NCBI GenBank assembly: GCA_963736975.1
Contig: CAVTQY010000002.1
Location: forward strand, 806,001-870,000
DNA from: CAVTQY01 sp963736975
GTDB taxonomy: Bacteria; Pseudomonadota; Alphaproteobacteria; Acetobacterales; Acetobacteraceae
Direction: 5' to 3'
Length of the DNA: 64,000 nucleotides
Shown here: in pieces, positions 1-8,343 of the stretch
Numbering within the stretch: the first letter of the stretch is position 1
How the letters are laid out: each line of letters opens with the position of its first letter
Made by a program: the position numbers and the translations under genes
Notes under the pieces: generated by a model
What the model saw: only the letters and a program-made list of their open reading frames with translations
The model's database searches: none
Told to the model about the DNA's origin: nothing

Positions 1-125
1 TCGCGCTCGATGCGCCGGGCGCGAACGGCGCCACCAACCATGAGGAGGGCAAATACGTCGTGCTCTGGGAACACACGCGCAGCGGTTGGCTGCTCAACAC
101 CGATATCTGGAACACCGATAAGTAA
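1..125 (+). CDS. C-terminal fragment of a SnoaL/DUF4440-like protein
   Basis: The window opens inside a reading frame whose codons start at base 3 and which ends with TAA at 123-125. The 40 visible residues finish with a Tyr-Val-Val-Leu-Trp-Glu strand, then GWLLNTDIWN. This is the usual last strand of SnoaL-like/DUF4440 (NTF2-fold) proteins, which are small cone-shaped enzymes or binding proteins of varied function. The N-terminus lies outside the window, so neither the start nor the active site can be judged. The assignment rests only on this C-terminal pattern. Confidence 0.5.
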   Translation, partial: ALDAPGANGATNHEEGKYVVLWEHTRSGWLLNTDIWNTDK

Positions 126-138
126 CAATACCAAGCGG

Positions 139-210
139 CCGTCATTGCGAGCGTAGCGAAGCAATCCAGCGTGCCGACACTGGATCGCTTCGCTCCGCTC
201 GCGACGACGG
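139..210. repeat. Palindromic intergenic repeat (31-bp arms)
   Basis: Two arms of about 31 bases (139-169 and 180-210) are imperfect reverse complements around a 10-base loop. The core is GCGAGCGTAGCGAAGCAATC and its mirror. It follows the preceding stop codon by 13 bases and could fold into a long hairpin in RNA. Elements with a 'GTCATTGCGAGCG...GCAATCC' core are common dispersed extragenic palindromes in proteobacteria. I see no second full copy in this window. It may act as a terminator or transcript stabiliser. Confidence 0.6.
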
Positions 211-252
211 TTGCCGCGCGGTGCCTCAATCTTTTCGCGGACAGGTATAATA

Positions 253-1414
253 CCGATCCGCCTAGAAACTGACCTGCTTCAGGTATGGATAGTCCGTCAG
301 CGAGGTCAAGCGCTCTGCCGTCAGCGCGTTCCATGCTTTGCAGAGCGCGTCGAGGATGGCCTCATAGCTGTTGAGAAGCCTGTGGCTGAGATGGCGCTCG
401 CGCAGATAGAGCCAGACGCGTTCCACCGGATTGAGTTCTGGGCTGTAGGCGGGCTGTAGCAGCAAGGAGATGGTCTTGGGCACCATCAGGTCCTCGGCGA
501 TATGCCAGCCGGCCTGATCGGCGACCATCACGGCGTGCTCGTCGCTGGCGAGCGTGGCGGCGAACTTGTCCAGGAACAGTTGCATGGCCTGCGTATTCAG
601 TTCCGGCAGCACCAGCGCGAACGCCCGGCCGGTCTTGGGCTGAACGGTGGCGAACAGGTGAGCCCAGGTATAGCGCTGATCGCACAAGCCCGGCGGGCGC
701 TGGCCGCGGGTGAACCAGCGATGGCAGACCCGCCCCTTCTGGCCGAACCTGGCTTCGTCCTGAAACCAGAGTGTCAGGCGTTTGCCCGGATTGGCCGCTG
801 CGATGCGATCCAGCTCATTTTGAAGCCCCCTTTTGCGAACGCTTCCCGCGCTGCCGGATCGGCCTTCGGGTGCGACGGCCTGGCCTTCTGCCGCGACAAG
901 CCGAGCTTCTTCATCAGCTTGGACATGTGCCCCGCGTGGTAGCGCACGCCCCAGCGGCGCGTGACTTCATCGCACAGGTCCGCCAATGTCCATGCCGACA
1001 GGTCGGTTTTTTCCGCATCCGGACCGTCCAGCACGACCTGCCGAAGTTGCTTCATCTGCTCCTCGTCGAGCCGCGGCTTGGCGCCCGGACGGGGGCGGTC
1101 GTGTAGTCCATCCAGGCCCTCGGCGTTGTAGCGACCTACCGCGTCGTGTAACGCCTGCCGCTCCATCCCGGCCAACCGTGCCGCCTCGCCTCGCGTCATG
1201 CCCTCGAGCGCGTTCGCGATCGCCTGCATGCGCGCCGCAGCCGTGCGATCCGGCTCCTGCCGTGCACGCTTCCGAAGCTCCGTAGGCGATATGTCATCAC
1301 GAATCACCAAGCGCTTGCCGCCCATCAGCCCACCCCATCAGGTCAGGCCGTCACCCAACCAGCGCTCCCCGCGCCGCTCCAAATCACACCCGAGTCAACA
1401 ACAGTGCAGAGCGG
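253..1414 (-). mobile_element. IS630-family insertion sequence
   Basis: An IS630-type transposase gene on the minus strand is bracketed by short imperfect inverted repeats. The left end reads TACCGATCCGCC from 251 and the right end, read inward, is TACCGCTCTGCAC from 1416. Taking TA at 251-252 and 1415-1416 as the duplicated target gives an element of about 1.16 kb, normal for the family, which inserts at TA. The exact boundaries are inferred from the repeats. The element sits between the 139-210 palindrome and another palindromic patch near 1448-1503. Confidence 0.7.
262..1325 (-). CDS. IS630 transposase in two overlapping frames (frameshift near 826-836)
   Basis: The first frame (1325 to about 830) starts MGGKRLVIRD and carries the N-terminal helix-turn-helix region (MTRGEAARLAGM...). 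The second frame is open from at least 825 to 262 and carries the DDE catalytic core: Asp in WFQDEA, Asp in VADQAGWH, and Glu in SPELNPVERVW. The frames join by a -1 shift at a run read on the minus strand as GCAAAAGGGGGC. Several IS630-family members make transposase by programmed frameshifting, so this may be a functional slippery site, but a simple indel mutation or sequencing error would look the same. All three acidic residues are intact after the shift. Confidence 0.75.
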
Positions 1415-1447
1415 TATAACAGCTCGCGAAACCGCTGACTTTTCCCT

Positions 1448-1503
1448 CGTCATGCCGGCGGTTCGGCGCCTCTCGCCTGAATTCCGGCTTTCGCCGAAAT
1501 GAC
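1448..1503. repeat. Imperfect palindromic patch next to the IS630 right end
   Basis: CGTCATGCCGGCG at 1448-1460 is partly mirrored by TCGCCGAAATGAC at 1491-1503 and could form an interrupted hairpin. It lies downstream of the minus-strand enolase-superfamily gene that ends at 1539, so it could serve as that gene's terminator. Nothing else is recognisable between the IS end and that gene. Confidence 0.3.
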
Positions 1504-1538
1504 ACAGGAGCGTCAACGTCCCCGCAGCTTATTATGAC

Positions 1539-2711
1539 TCAAGCTTTCGGTGGGTGGGCCCGCACGCCCGCCTCGTTCACCTCCACACCCCAGCCGGGAC
1601 CTTTGGGGACCAGCATATCCCCGGCCTCGATCAGCATGGGCGCGCTGAACAGCTCGTCGCGCCAGGGCGCGCTGTCGATATCCGTCTCCATCACCCGCAG
1701 ATTCGGGACCACCGCGCAGAAATGCGCGCTGATGGCCGAGGCCAGGTGGCCATAATAATTGTGCGGCGCGACATTCACCTCATACGCCTCCGCCATCGCG
1801 GCGATCTTCAGCGATTCCAGGAATCCGTTCCACACCACATCGACGATCGCGACATCCATCGCATAGGCATCCAGGAACGGGCGGAACGCACGCCGGCCGG
1901 TAAGTGATTCGCAGGAGGCGATCGGGCAAGCCGCGGCACGGCGGATCACCGCCAGGGCCTGCGGGTCCCAGGTGTCGATCTCCAGCCAGGTCATGTCGAA
2001 GGGCTCGACCGCCTTGGCCACTTTGATGAAGCCCTCGGTCTTGAAGTGGTAATTCACGTCGAGATGCAGCCCCATTTCGGACCCGGCGCCCGAGCGAAAG
2101 GCCGCCAGCTCGTCACGAATCGCGGTCAGTACGCGCCGATCCGGATTCAGCTCGGGATAGCCCGGGGTGCGGCCGAAGCCCGGCTGGAAATTGCCCAACC
2201 GGCCGTCCTGCATGATCAGCACGTTGGTTTTTAGCGCCTTGAACCCCCGTCGCTTCACTTCGGCGCCGAGCGCTGCGACATCATCCAGCGTGCGCAACGG
2301 CGCGCCGAGCAACTCGCCATGCCGGGTCCGGTAGGAGCCGCAATGCGACCAATAGACCGGGATGCGCTCACGAACCGGGCCGCCGAACAGTTCATAGACC
2401 GGCACCCCGAGCGCCTTGGCCTTGAGGTCCAGCAGCGCGAGCTCGATCGCCGCGATCGCCCGGCTGTTCACTCCCTGCGGTGCCTGCACCGAGCGGACAT
2501 ACAGCGTGGAGACGATGCGCTGTACAGGACGCGGATCCTCGCCGATCAGGGGGTTCGCCAGCCCGTGGATCACACCCGTCAGGCCGCGGCTGCCATCGGC
2601 TTCGGTGTATTCGGACCAACCGACGAGGCCATCATCGGTGGTAATCTTCAGGAAGGAAAAGGTGCGCCAGCCCGCATCAGCATGCAGGTCCTCGATTTTG
2701 GCGATTTTCAT
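1539..2711 (-). CDS. Mandelate racemase/muconate-lactonizing enzyme family protein
   Basis: Enolase-superfamily protein of 390 residues with an N-terminal capping domain and a C-terminal barrel. Expected metal ligands and acid/base positions are visible: Asp in LDVNYHF (about 219), Glu in WLEIDTW (about 242), Glu in ASCESLTG (about 267) and His in HNYYGH (about 316). The family abstracts a proton alpha to a carboxylate and acts on sugar acids or related compounds. The substrate cannot be told from sequence. The start at 2711 (MKIAKIED) is chosen because GGGAGG lies eight bases upstream; the frame stays open 17 codons further. It stands alone on the minus strand behind the FMN-protein gene. 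Confidence 0.85.
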   Translation of the reverse strand: MKIAKIEDLHADAGWRTFSFLKITTDDGLVGWSEYTEADGSRGLTGVIHGLANPLIGEDPRPVQRIVSTLYVRSVQAPQGVNSRAIAAIELALLDLKAKALGVPVYELFGGPVRERIPVYWSHCGSYRTRHGELLGAPLRTLDDVAALGAEVKRRGFKALKTNVLIMQDGRLGNFQPGFGRTPGYPELNPDRRVLTAIRDELAAFRSGAGSEMGLHLDVNYHFKTEGFIKVAKAVEPFDMTWLEIDTWDPQALAVIRRAAACPIASCESLTGRRAFRPFLDAYAMDVAIVDVVWNGFLESLKIAAMAEAYEVNVAPHNYYGHLASAISAHFCAVVPNLRVMETDIDSAPWRDELFSAPMLIEAGDMLVPKGPGWGVEVNEAGVRAHPPKA

Positions 2712-2768
2712 GCCGGTGTCCTCCCGTCCTGATTTACCCTCAGTTTTCCGGCCTGCATTCAACCGCGA

Positions 2769-3389
2769 CTAGTAGATAGTTTCCTTCAAACGCTGCGGAT
2801 ACGCTTTGTCGTACTCCGCGCCGCCGACCTTGCCCTGCGTGATGCCCGCGAGAATGGTGCCGCTGCTCGGCAGCGCCGAGCGCGGGATCCGCTTGTCCGG
2901 GTTCCACAAATCCGACCGCACCAGTGCCTTCGGGCACTGGAAATACACGCTCTCCACCCGCACCACGATCACCGAGCGCGGCAGTTTCCCTTGCGCCGGG
3001 AAACGCGCGAGCAGGCCCGGCGCGACGGAGATCGCGCCCCGGCCGTTGACGCGCAGTGTCTCGCCAATGCCCGGGATCAGGAACAGCAGCGCGATGCGCG
3101 GGTCATGGATCAGGTTGCGCAGACTGTCCGTGCGGTTGTTGCCGCGCCGGTCCGGGATCAGCAGCGTCTTCTCGTCGGCAACCTCCACGAAGCCGGGCGG
3201 GTCGCCGCGCGGCGAAACATCGAGCCCGCCGGGGCCGGCTGTGGCCATCGCCATGAATGGCGCCGCGTCGATGAAGGCGCGATAATGCGGGTGCACATGA
3301 TCGACCTCCTTCAGGATCGCCGGCTCGGAGGGCGTGCCGTAAAGCGCCTCCAGCGTCGCTTCGTCGGTGATCAGGTGGTCGATGTCCAT
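2769..3389 (-). CDS. Pyridoxamine 5'-phosphate oxidase-like FMN-binding protein
   Basis: A 206-residue split-barrel flavoprotein of the MSMEG_1061-type group in the pyridoxamine 5'-phosphate oxidase superfamily. Typical blocks include FMAMATAGPGGLDVSPRGDP, the RRGNNRTDSLRNL loop that contacts FMN phosphate, and LLFLIPGIGETLRVNG. Such proteins bind FMN (some bind F420 or haem) and the physiological substrate is usually unknown. It is transcribed away from the CobW-type gene. The two start codons are only 14 bases apart, so each promoter must lie inside the other gene or the leaders are very short. Confidence 0.85.
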   Translation of the reverse strand: MDIDHLITDEATLEALYGTPSEPAILKEVDHVHPHYRAFIDAAPFMAMATAGPGGLDVSPRGDPPGFVEVADEKTLLIPDRRGNNRTDSLRNLIHDPRIALLFLIPGIGETLRVNGRGAISVAPGLLARFPAQGKLPRSVIVVRVESVYFQCPKALVRSDLWNPDKRIPRSALPSSGTILAGITQGKVGGAEYDKAYPQRLKETIY

Positions 3390-3403
3390 GGTCGCGGTTC
3401 CGT

Positions 3404-4375
3404 GTGGTGATCCCGGTCTCCATCGTCACCGGGTTCCTGGGCAGCGGCAAGACCACGCTGATCGGGCGGCTGCTGCGCCGGCCCGCGTTGGCGCGGACCG
3501 CGGTCATTGTGAACGAATGGGGCGAGATCGGGCTCGATCACGAACTGATCGCCACGAGCGACGAGACGATGCTGACGCTGACGACGGGATGCCTGTGCTG
3601 CCGGATCCAAAACGACCTCGTGGCCACGCTGCTGGAGCTTGATCGCCGCCGGTGGGCGGGAGAAATCCTAGGATACGATCGGGTGCTGATTGAAACCTCC
3701 GGCCTGGCGGATCCCGCACCGATCCTGCAGTCGCTGATCAGCCTGGATGCCGCGTCGGGCCATACGGTCGGCACGGTTCTCGCGCTCGTGGATGCGCGGC
3801 ACGGCGCGGCGACGTTGGAGCGCTATGCGGAGGCGCGACGCCAAGTCGCGTTGGCGGACCGGTTGCTGATAACCAAGACCGACCTTCTCCCGGCGACCGA
3901 GGGCCTGCGCGGGCGTCTCGCGGCGCTCAGCGCGGCGCCGCTTATTGCCGCGAGCGATGTCGAGGCATTGTTCGATAATAACGTCCGGCTGCCCTGGGCG
4001 GGCCGCCCGCGCGCGCTTGCCGTGCCGGGCTCCGCAGGCGCACGCCATACAGAGGCGCTGACCTGTATCACGATCGAACGCGACCGGCCTGTTCCGGCGC
4101 TCGCCCTGGCCATGTGGCTAGAAGCGCTAGCCGAACAGTGCGGGGCGAAGCTGTTGCGTCTGAAAGGGTTGGTGGATGTCACGGAAATGCCGGGGCGCCC
4201 GGCGGTGATTCATGTCGTGCAGCATGTCGTCTCCGAGCCGGAGTGGCTGGAGGCATGGCCGTCGAAACGGCGGAGCAGGATCGTGCTGATCGGTCAGGAT
4301 CTGCCGCGCCATTTCCCGCTGCGCTTGTTGGCGGCGATCGAGGCCGAGGTGTTGGAAGCGAGCGGACGATTATAA
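3404..4375 (+). CDS. CobW/COG0523-family GTPase (metallochaperone-like)
   Basis: G3E-family P-loop GTPase of 323 residues. The Walker A motif GFLGSGKTTLI sits near residue 9 and is followed by the metal-binding CxCC motif in TGCLCCRI (about 66), ETSGLADP and the base-specificity motif TKTD. A CobW C-terminal domain follows. COG0523 proteins deliver or insert metals (zinc, cobalt, iron) into client enzymes; the client here is unknown. Translation appears to begin at GTG 3404 (a second GTG follows directly) without a visible Shine-Dalgarno. A strong hairpin follows the stop at 4390-4424. Confidence 0.85.
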   Translation: MVIPVSIVTGFLGSGKTTLIGRLLRRPALARTAVIVNEWGEIGLDHELIATSDETMLTLTTGCLCCRIQNDLVATLLELDRRRWAGEILGYDRVLIETSGLADPAPILQSLISLDAASGHTVGTVLALVDARHGAATLERYAEARRQVALADRLLITKTDLLPATEGLRGRLAALSAAPLIAASDVEALFDNNVRLPWAGRPRALAVPGSAGARHTEALTCITIERDRPVPALALAMWLEALAEQCGAKLLRLKGLVDVTEMPGRPAVIHVVQHVVSEPEWLEAWPSKRRSRIVLIGQDLPRHFPLRLLAAIEAEVLEASGRL

Positions 4376-4384
4376 GCTACGGGC

Positions 4385-4570
4385 GCAAAGACCCCCGTCC
4401 GCTCTATGGCGTGCACCGGGGGTCATGTTGCGAAGACAGTATGCTTCGCGCTCGGTCGTCATGCGCCGAGCCAAGCGTGGGCTTTGAACGAGTTGCCGAT
4501 GCCACGTCAGTCGGCAACGCCGAACATTCCGGGTGGTGTCATGCTGTTTGCGCACCCTCCCTGCTGTGGA
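4385..4570 (-). ncRNA. Candidate small structured RNA of about 185 nt
   Basis: The gap between the CobW-type gene and the small lipoprotein gene has no credible ORF. On the minus strand it has a sigma-70-like promoter (TTGACA, 17-base spacer, AAGTAT; 4605-4577), then several stable stems, then a terminator-like hairpin with a short U tract at 4390-4424. Stems include GTTGCCGA/TCGGCAAC (4511-4518 with 4492-4499), GCTCGG/CCGAGC and GGGTG/CACCC. The promoter lies beyond the stop of the lipoprotein gene, so it would drive a separate transcript. I could not match it to tmRNA, RNase P, SRP or 6S RNA. This is inference from architecture. Confidence 0.4.
4390..4424 (-). terminator. Rho-independent-type hairpin, best oriented for the minus strand
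   Basis: GACCCCCG at 4390-4397 pairs perfectly with CGGGGGTC at 4417-4424. On the minus strand the hairpin is followed by TCTTT, a short U tract. On the plus strand no T run follows. It lies 14 bases after the CobW-type stop and at the end of the candidate minus-strand small RNA, so it probably ends that RNA and perhaps helps limit readthrough from both sides. Confidence 0.55.
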
Positions 4571-4576
4571 TAAGGA

Positions 4577-4605
4577 ATACTTGGCAAATGCGCACGCGCT
4601 GTCAA
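4577..4605 (-). promoter_or_regulatory. Sigma-70-like promoter for the candidate small RNA
   Basis: On the minus strand, TTGACA (4605-4600) is followed after exactly 17 bases by AAGTAT (4582-4577). It is among the closest matches to the sigma-70 consensus that I noticed in the window. It points into a region without ORFs and not at any protein gene, with an expected start near 4570. Confidence 0.5.
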
Positions 4606-4617
4606 GCACGGATTCGC

Positions 4618-4785
4618 TCAACCGCCCGGATCGATCGCATTGGCGCAGGCGCGCGTCGGTGTCGCCACCGGATGACCGACCACCGGGACGATGTCGATCC
4701 CCGCCGTGGCAACGCGGCAGGGCGCGGCGAACAAGCCGCAGCCGGAAAGCCCGAGAAGCATCAGCAAAGCAAACACGCGGATCAT
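4618..4785 (-). CDS. Small DUF6726-type lipoprotein
   Basis: A 55-residue protein with a lipoprotein signal peptide: Met-Ile-Arg, a hydrophobic stretch and the lipobox LSGC, giving a lipid-modified Cys at about residue 15. The short mature part contains GLFAAPCRVATAGIDIVPVVG, with several further Cys residues. The pattern matches DUF6726 small lipoproteins of Rhodospirillales, whose function is unknown. ATG at 4785 is preferred over the in-frame TTG at 4803. It ends just before the candidate small-RNA promoter. Confidence 0.7.
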   Translation of the reverse strand: MIRVFALLMLLGLSGCGLFAAPCRVATAGIDIVPVVGHPVATPTRACANAIDPGG

Positions 4786-4836
4786 GCGCAGCAAAGCGCG
4801 CAAGCAGCGCGGCGGGTTGCATTACACGGGTGATGC

Positions 4837-5510
4837 TCAGCGTTCGCCCGGCACGCCATAGGACGGCGCGGCATCCGGATCGAGCGCCCGCGTGACATAG
4901 GCGTCGAGCTGCGGCTTCCACAGCTCCCATAGCCGGGCCAGCTCGCCGATCGGATCATCGTGCCAATCAACCCGCAGATCCGCCACCGGCCAGGGCACTT
5001 TGTCGGCCAGCAGCAGGCCCGCCGAACGCACCGGCCCAGCCTCGCCGCCTGCTGTCAGCCCGGCCTGCATGCCGCGATGATGCGATCGCCGAGATCGGCA
5101 TCTGGCGTGGCGGCGAAAGTCGTGATCATCGCCCGCGGCACGTCGCGATGGGCGAGCAGATTGCCGGCGGCTATCGCGTGCTCGCCTTCCGCCAGCGCGT
5201 GAATGCCGAGGGTCTTCGCGCCGGAAAACCCGGCAACGCGTCCGGCAGCGTCGATCACCGTGAGTTGCCGGTAGTCGAGATGCGGCGCGGCGGCCCGCAG
5301 GATGCGCATGGCGTCCTCCGCCGACGCGCCCAGCGCCAACAGATCGAGCGCGCGCGGCCCGAGCCGCGGATCGGTGACATTCTGAGTCGCCGCCGCCCCG
5401 GTCCCGGCACGCACATACGCGCACCGCGCCGCCACCGCCGGCGAGGACGACGAGACCGCGATGCCGAACCGGCCGGTGCGCGTGCAATGCGTGGCAATGG
5501 AGAAGGTCAT
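4837..5510 (-). pseudogene. DUF1028 family protein, interrupted by a single-base frameshift
   Basis: Residues 1-150 (MTFSIATHCTRTGRFG...) match the N-terminal Ntn-hydrolase-like DUF1028 domain. The frame then hits a stop at 5055. The rest of the domain continues in the adjacent frame from about 5072 (MQAGLTAGGEAGPVRSAGLL...) to the natural end at 4837 (PSYGVPGER). Adding one base within GCGGCATG, near 5070, restores a normal-length protein of about 224 residues. DUF1028 genes are often linked to amidases or transporters. ATG 5510 overlaps the upstream ATPase stop by four bases, indicating coupling. This could be a real mutation or a sequencing indel. Confidence 0.75.
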
Positions 5511-6325
5511 CCGCCGCTCCCCGGATCGAAGCTGCGCACTGCCTCGGAATGGATCGAGTGCATGATGTATCGCTTGAGTTCGATGAACGCCCCGCTGGTC
5601 AGGACATCGACGGTCCGCGGGCGCGGCAGGGCGATCTCCACCAATTCCTTGATGCGGCCCGGCCGCGCGGTCATCACATAGACCCGGTCGCCGAGCAGGA
5701 TCAATTCGTCAATGTCGTGGGTGATGAACAGCACCGTCTTGTTCGACTGTTGCCAGATCTCCAGCAGCAGTTCCTGCATCAACGATCGCGTCTGGCTATC
5801 CAATGCGCCGAACGGCTCGTCCATCAGCAGCAACGCCGGATCGTTGGCGAGAGCGCGCGCCAGCGCCACCCGCTGCATCATCCCGCCCGAGAGCTGGCGC
5901 GGATAGTGCCGGTCGAAACCGTCGAGCCCGACCTGGGCCAGGAAGCGCCGCGCGATCTGTGCGCGTTCCGCCGGCGGGATGCCGCGGATCTTCAGGCCGA
6001 ATTCCACGTTCTTCCGCACCGTCAGCCACGGGAACAGCGTGTAGGACTGGAACACCATGCCGCGGTCGCGCCCGGGCCCCGCCACGCGTGCATCATCGAG
6101 CCAGATGGCGCCCTCGGTCGGCTCGATCAATCCCGCCACGAGGCGCAGCAGGCTCGTTTTGCCGCAGCCGGACGGGCCGACAATCACCGAGAACTCCTGA
6201 TCGCGCACATCGAGTGAGATATTCTCGAGCGCGGTGACCGGGGCACCGGTCTTGGGCGCGAAGCGCAGCGCCACATTGTCGATGCGCAGCTTGGCCGTGG
6301 AGAGACGCGAACGTGTCTCCAGCAT
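5507..6325 (-). CDS. ABC transporter ATP-binding protein (nitrate/sulfonate/taurine type)
   Basis: A 272-residue ATPase subunit of the SsuB/TauB/NrtD group. It has Walker A GPSGCGKTS (about 54), signature LSGGMMQR (about 144), Walker B LLLMDEPFGALD and the switch His in FITHDID. It energises import through the permease encoded immediately upstream, one base from its start, and its stop overlaps the DUF1028 start. The substrate is probably a small organic anion or heterocycle; the binding-protein sequence does not settle it. Confidence 0.9.
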   Translation of the reverse strand: MLETRSRLSTAKLRIDNVALRFAPKTGAPVTALENISLDVRDQEFSVIVGPSGCGKTSLLRLVAGLIEPTEGAIWLDDARVAGPGRDRGMVFQSYTLFPWLTVRKNVEFGLKIRGIPPAERAQIARRFLAQVGLDGFDRHYPRQLSGGMMQRVALARALANDPALLLMDEPFGALDSQTRSLMQELLLEIWQQSNKTVLFITHDIDELILLGDRVYVMTARPGRIKELVEIALPRPRTVDVLTSGAFIELKRYIMHSIHSEAVRSFDPGSGG

Positions 6326-6326
6326 T

Positions 6327-7127
6327 TCAGAGGGCCGTCGCCCAGGGCAGCATCCAGTTGCGCAGCAGCTTGAACACCTGGTCGGTCAACAGACCCAACA
6401 GGCCGATTACCATGATGCCGAGAAAAATCTGGTCGGTGAACAGGCCGCGCATCGAATTGAGGATGAAATAGCCGAGCCCCTTGTTGGCGGCCACCAGCTC
6501 GGCCACTACCAGATAAGTCCAGGCCCAGCCCAGCGTGACCCTGAGTGTGTCCATAACCCCGGGCATGGTGGCGGGGATCAGCACCCGGGCCACCACGGTG
6601 CGCCGGGTGGCGCCGAGCGTGTAGGATACATCGAGCCAGTCCTGCGGCACGTTGCGCGAGACATCGGCGATCAGGATCAACTGCTGGAAGAAGGTGCCGA
6701 TGAAGATGACGGTGATCTTCTCCGTCATGTCGATGCCGACCCACAGGATCAGGAGCGGGATCAGGGCGGAGACCGGCAGGTAACGGACGAAATTGGTCAC
6801 CGGTTCGATCGCCGCCTCGACGATCTTGAAGCTGCCCATCAGGATGCCGAGGGGCACCGAGAGAATCGAGGCGATGATGAACCCCGACATGATCTCGGTG
6901 ACGCTGACAGTGGTGTTCACCATCAGCGAGCCGTCGCCGACCCCGTCGATTGCCGCGCGCACGACAGCATCCGGCGTGGGCAGGAAATCGCCGCGCACCA
7001 TGCGGCCATAAGACAGCACACACCAGACGAGAAAGATGGACAACCCGACGACCGTGCTCACGGTCAGGTAAGCACGGCGCGGGATGTCTTTCTTCGGCGC
7101 GGTATAGGCGTCGAGGAACGACGCCAT
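6327..7127 (-). CDS. ABC transporter permease (SsuC/TauC type)
   Basis: Inner-membrane permease of 266 residues with about six transmembrane segments and the cytoplasmic EAA-type loop TLGATRRTVVARVLIPATMP that docks on the ATPase. The start is ATG 7127 (MASFLDAY), which overlaps the binding-protein stop by one base (TGATG). The open frame extends about 71 codons further upstream but that part is only an out-of-frame reading of the binding-protein gene. Confidence 0.9.
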   Translation of the reverse strand: MASFLDAYTAPKKDIPRRAYLTVSTVVGLSIFLVWCVLSYGRMVRGDFLPTPDAVVRAAIDGVGDGSLMVNTTVSVTEIMSGFIIASILSVPLGILMGSFKIVEAAIEPVTNFVRYLPVSALIPLLILWVGIDMTEKITVIFIGTFFQQLILIADVSRNVPQDWLDVSYTLGATRRTVVARVLIPATMPGVMDTLRVTLGWAWTYLVVAELVAANKGLGYFILNSMRGLFTDQIFLGIMVIGLLGLLTDQVFKLLRNWMLPWATAL

Positions 7128-8114
7128 CACTGGTTGACGAAGTTGTAGTTGATCAGTTGCGCGGGCGTCGGTTTCACCTGCAGCCGCCCATGGCTGCCCC
7201 AGATGTCGATCGCCTGCTGCACAGTATTGGCCAGCGGGCCGGGTTTTTCCGGCGTGCCGAAGAACGCCTTGTTCGCCGCCTGGTCGTAGAACTTGATCCC
7301 GGACAGCGTGTCCTTGAACGCCTTTGGGTCCTTGAGCCAACCGCCGACGCCCTTGGCCATGATCGGAATGGCCTCGTCCGGATGCTGTTCATAGAAGGCA
7401 ACCGCTTCATACCAGGATTTTACAATCCCGGCGACGTCCTTCTGGTGGGCATTCACCCAGTCGGTCTTCGCGATCAGCACATCGGTGATCAGCCCGGGCG
7501 AGGTCGAGCTGTCCACCAACAGATGGCCGAACGGCGCCGCCTTGCCGCGGCTCAGCCAGGGCTCCCAGGTCACGGCCGCATCCACACGCCCGGCAACGAA
7601 GGAGCTGCCGGCATCGGCCGCCGTCATGTTCACCGTCTGCAGATCCGATTCCTTCAACCCGGCTTTGGCGAGCAGGACGTTGAGGTAGAAGTCCGAAACC
7701 GAACCATCATCGACCGCCACCTTCTTGCCCTTGAGGTCGGCGATACTGGTGATATCCTTCTTGGCGACGATGCCGTCGCCGCCGTCCGAAGTCATCGATC
7801 GCCACCATATACTGGAAATCGGTTGGCTTCTTCAGATACAGCAGCGCCGTATCCACCGTGCTGGCGATCATCTGGATGCGGTCCGCCATCATGGCGGGGA
7901 AGCGTTCTTTCGGGTCTTCCATCACCACCAGATCGACATTGACCCCGTTCTGCTTGAAGAAGCCCTTGTCGCGGGCGATGTAGAGTGGGCCGTAGCCCAC
8001 CCAGGTGGAATGCGCGATCGTGACCGTATCGGCCTTAGCGGTCTTAGCGCCCAGCGCCGGCACGACCGCCAGGCCGAGCAGCAGTATCGCCAGTTTCAGC
8101 ACCTGTCTTCTCAT
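7127..8114 (-). pseudogene. ABC transporter substrate-binding protein, frameshifted
   Basis: This is an NMT1/SsuA-like periplasmic binding protein. The first part starts at ATG 8114 (MRRQVLKL, with GGGAGG eight bases upstream) and has a signal peptide ending near AKAD, then TVTIAHSTWVGYGPLYIARD. Near 7788-7792 the frame is lost; deleting one T of the TT pair in GATGACTTCGGAC restores VAIDDSDGGDGIVAKKDI and the rest of the protein to NYNFVNQ at 7127. Without the indel it would be about 328 residues. It is the first gene of the four-gene transport operon. Real decay and a sequencing indel are both possible. Confidence 0.8.
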
Positions 8115-8343
8115 CCAAATCCTCCCCGTGGTTACTCGGTTGCATCCGTGGCTTCGTTTCACACGCTCCACGAACTCCGCCGCGGAAGCTACGCCGCCGG
8201 GACCGTCCGGGCAATTTGGCCCGCCCGGCTGCCGGCCCCACTGCGCCCCCAACCGCCTCTTGGGCAAACAAAGCACTTGCTACGTCCGCGAAAAGCGTGA
8301 TTCCGTGGCTCGGGATCTTGTCAAAACAGCGAGTCGCGCAGCC

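Noticed and set aside
4385..4570. 6S, SRP, tmRNA or RNase P identity for the candidate RNA
   Set aside because: None of the conserved cores I know for these RNAs is present; the end-to-end rod pairing expected of 6S RNA is lacking.
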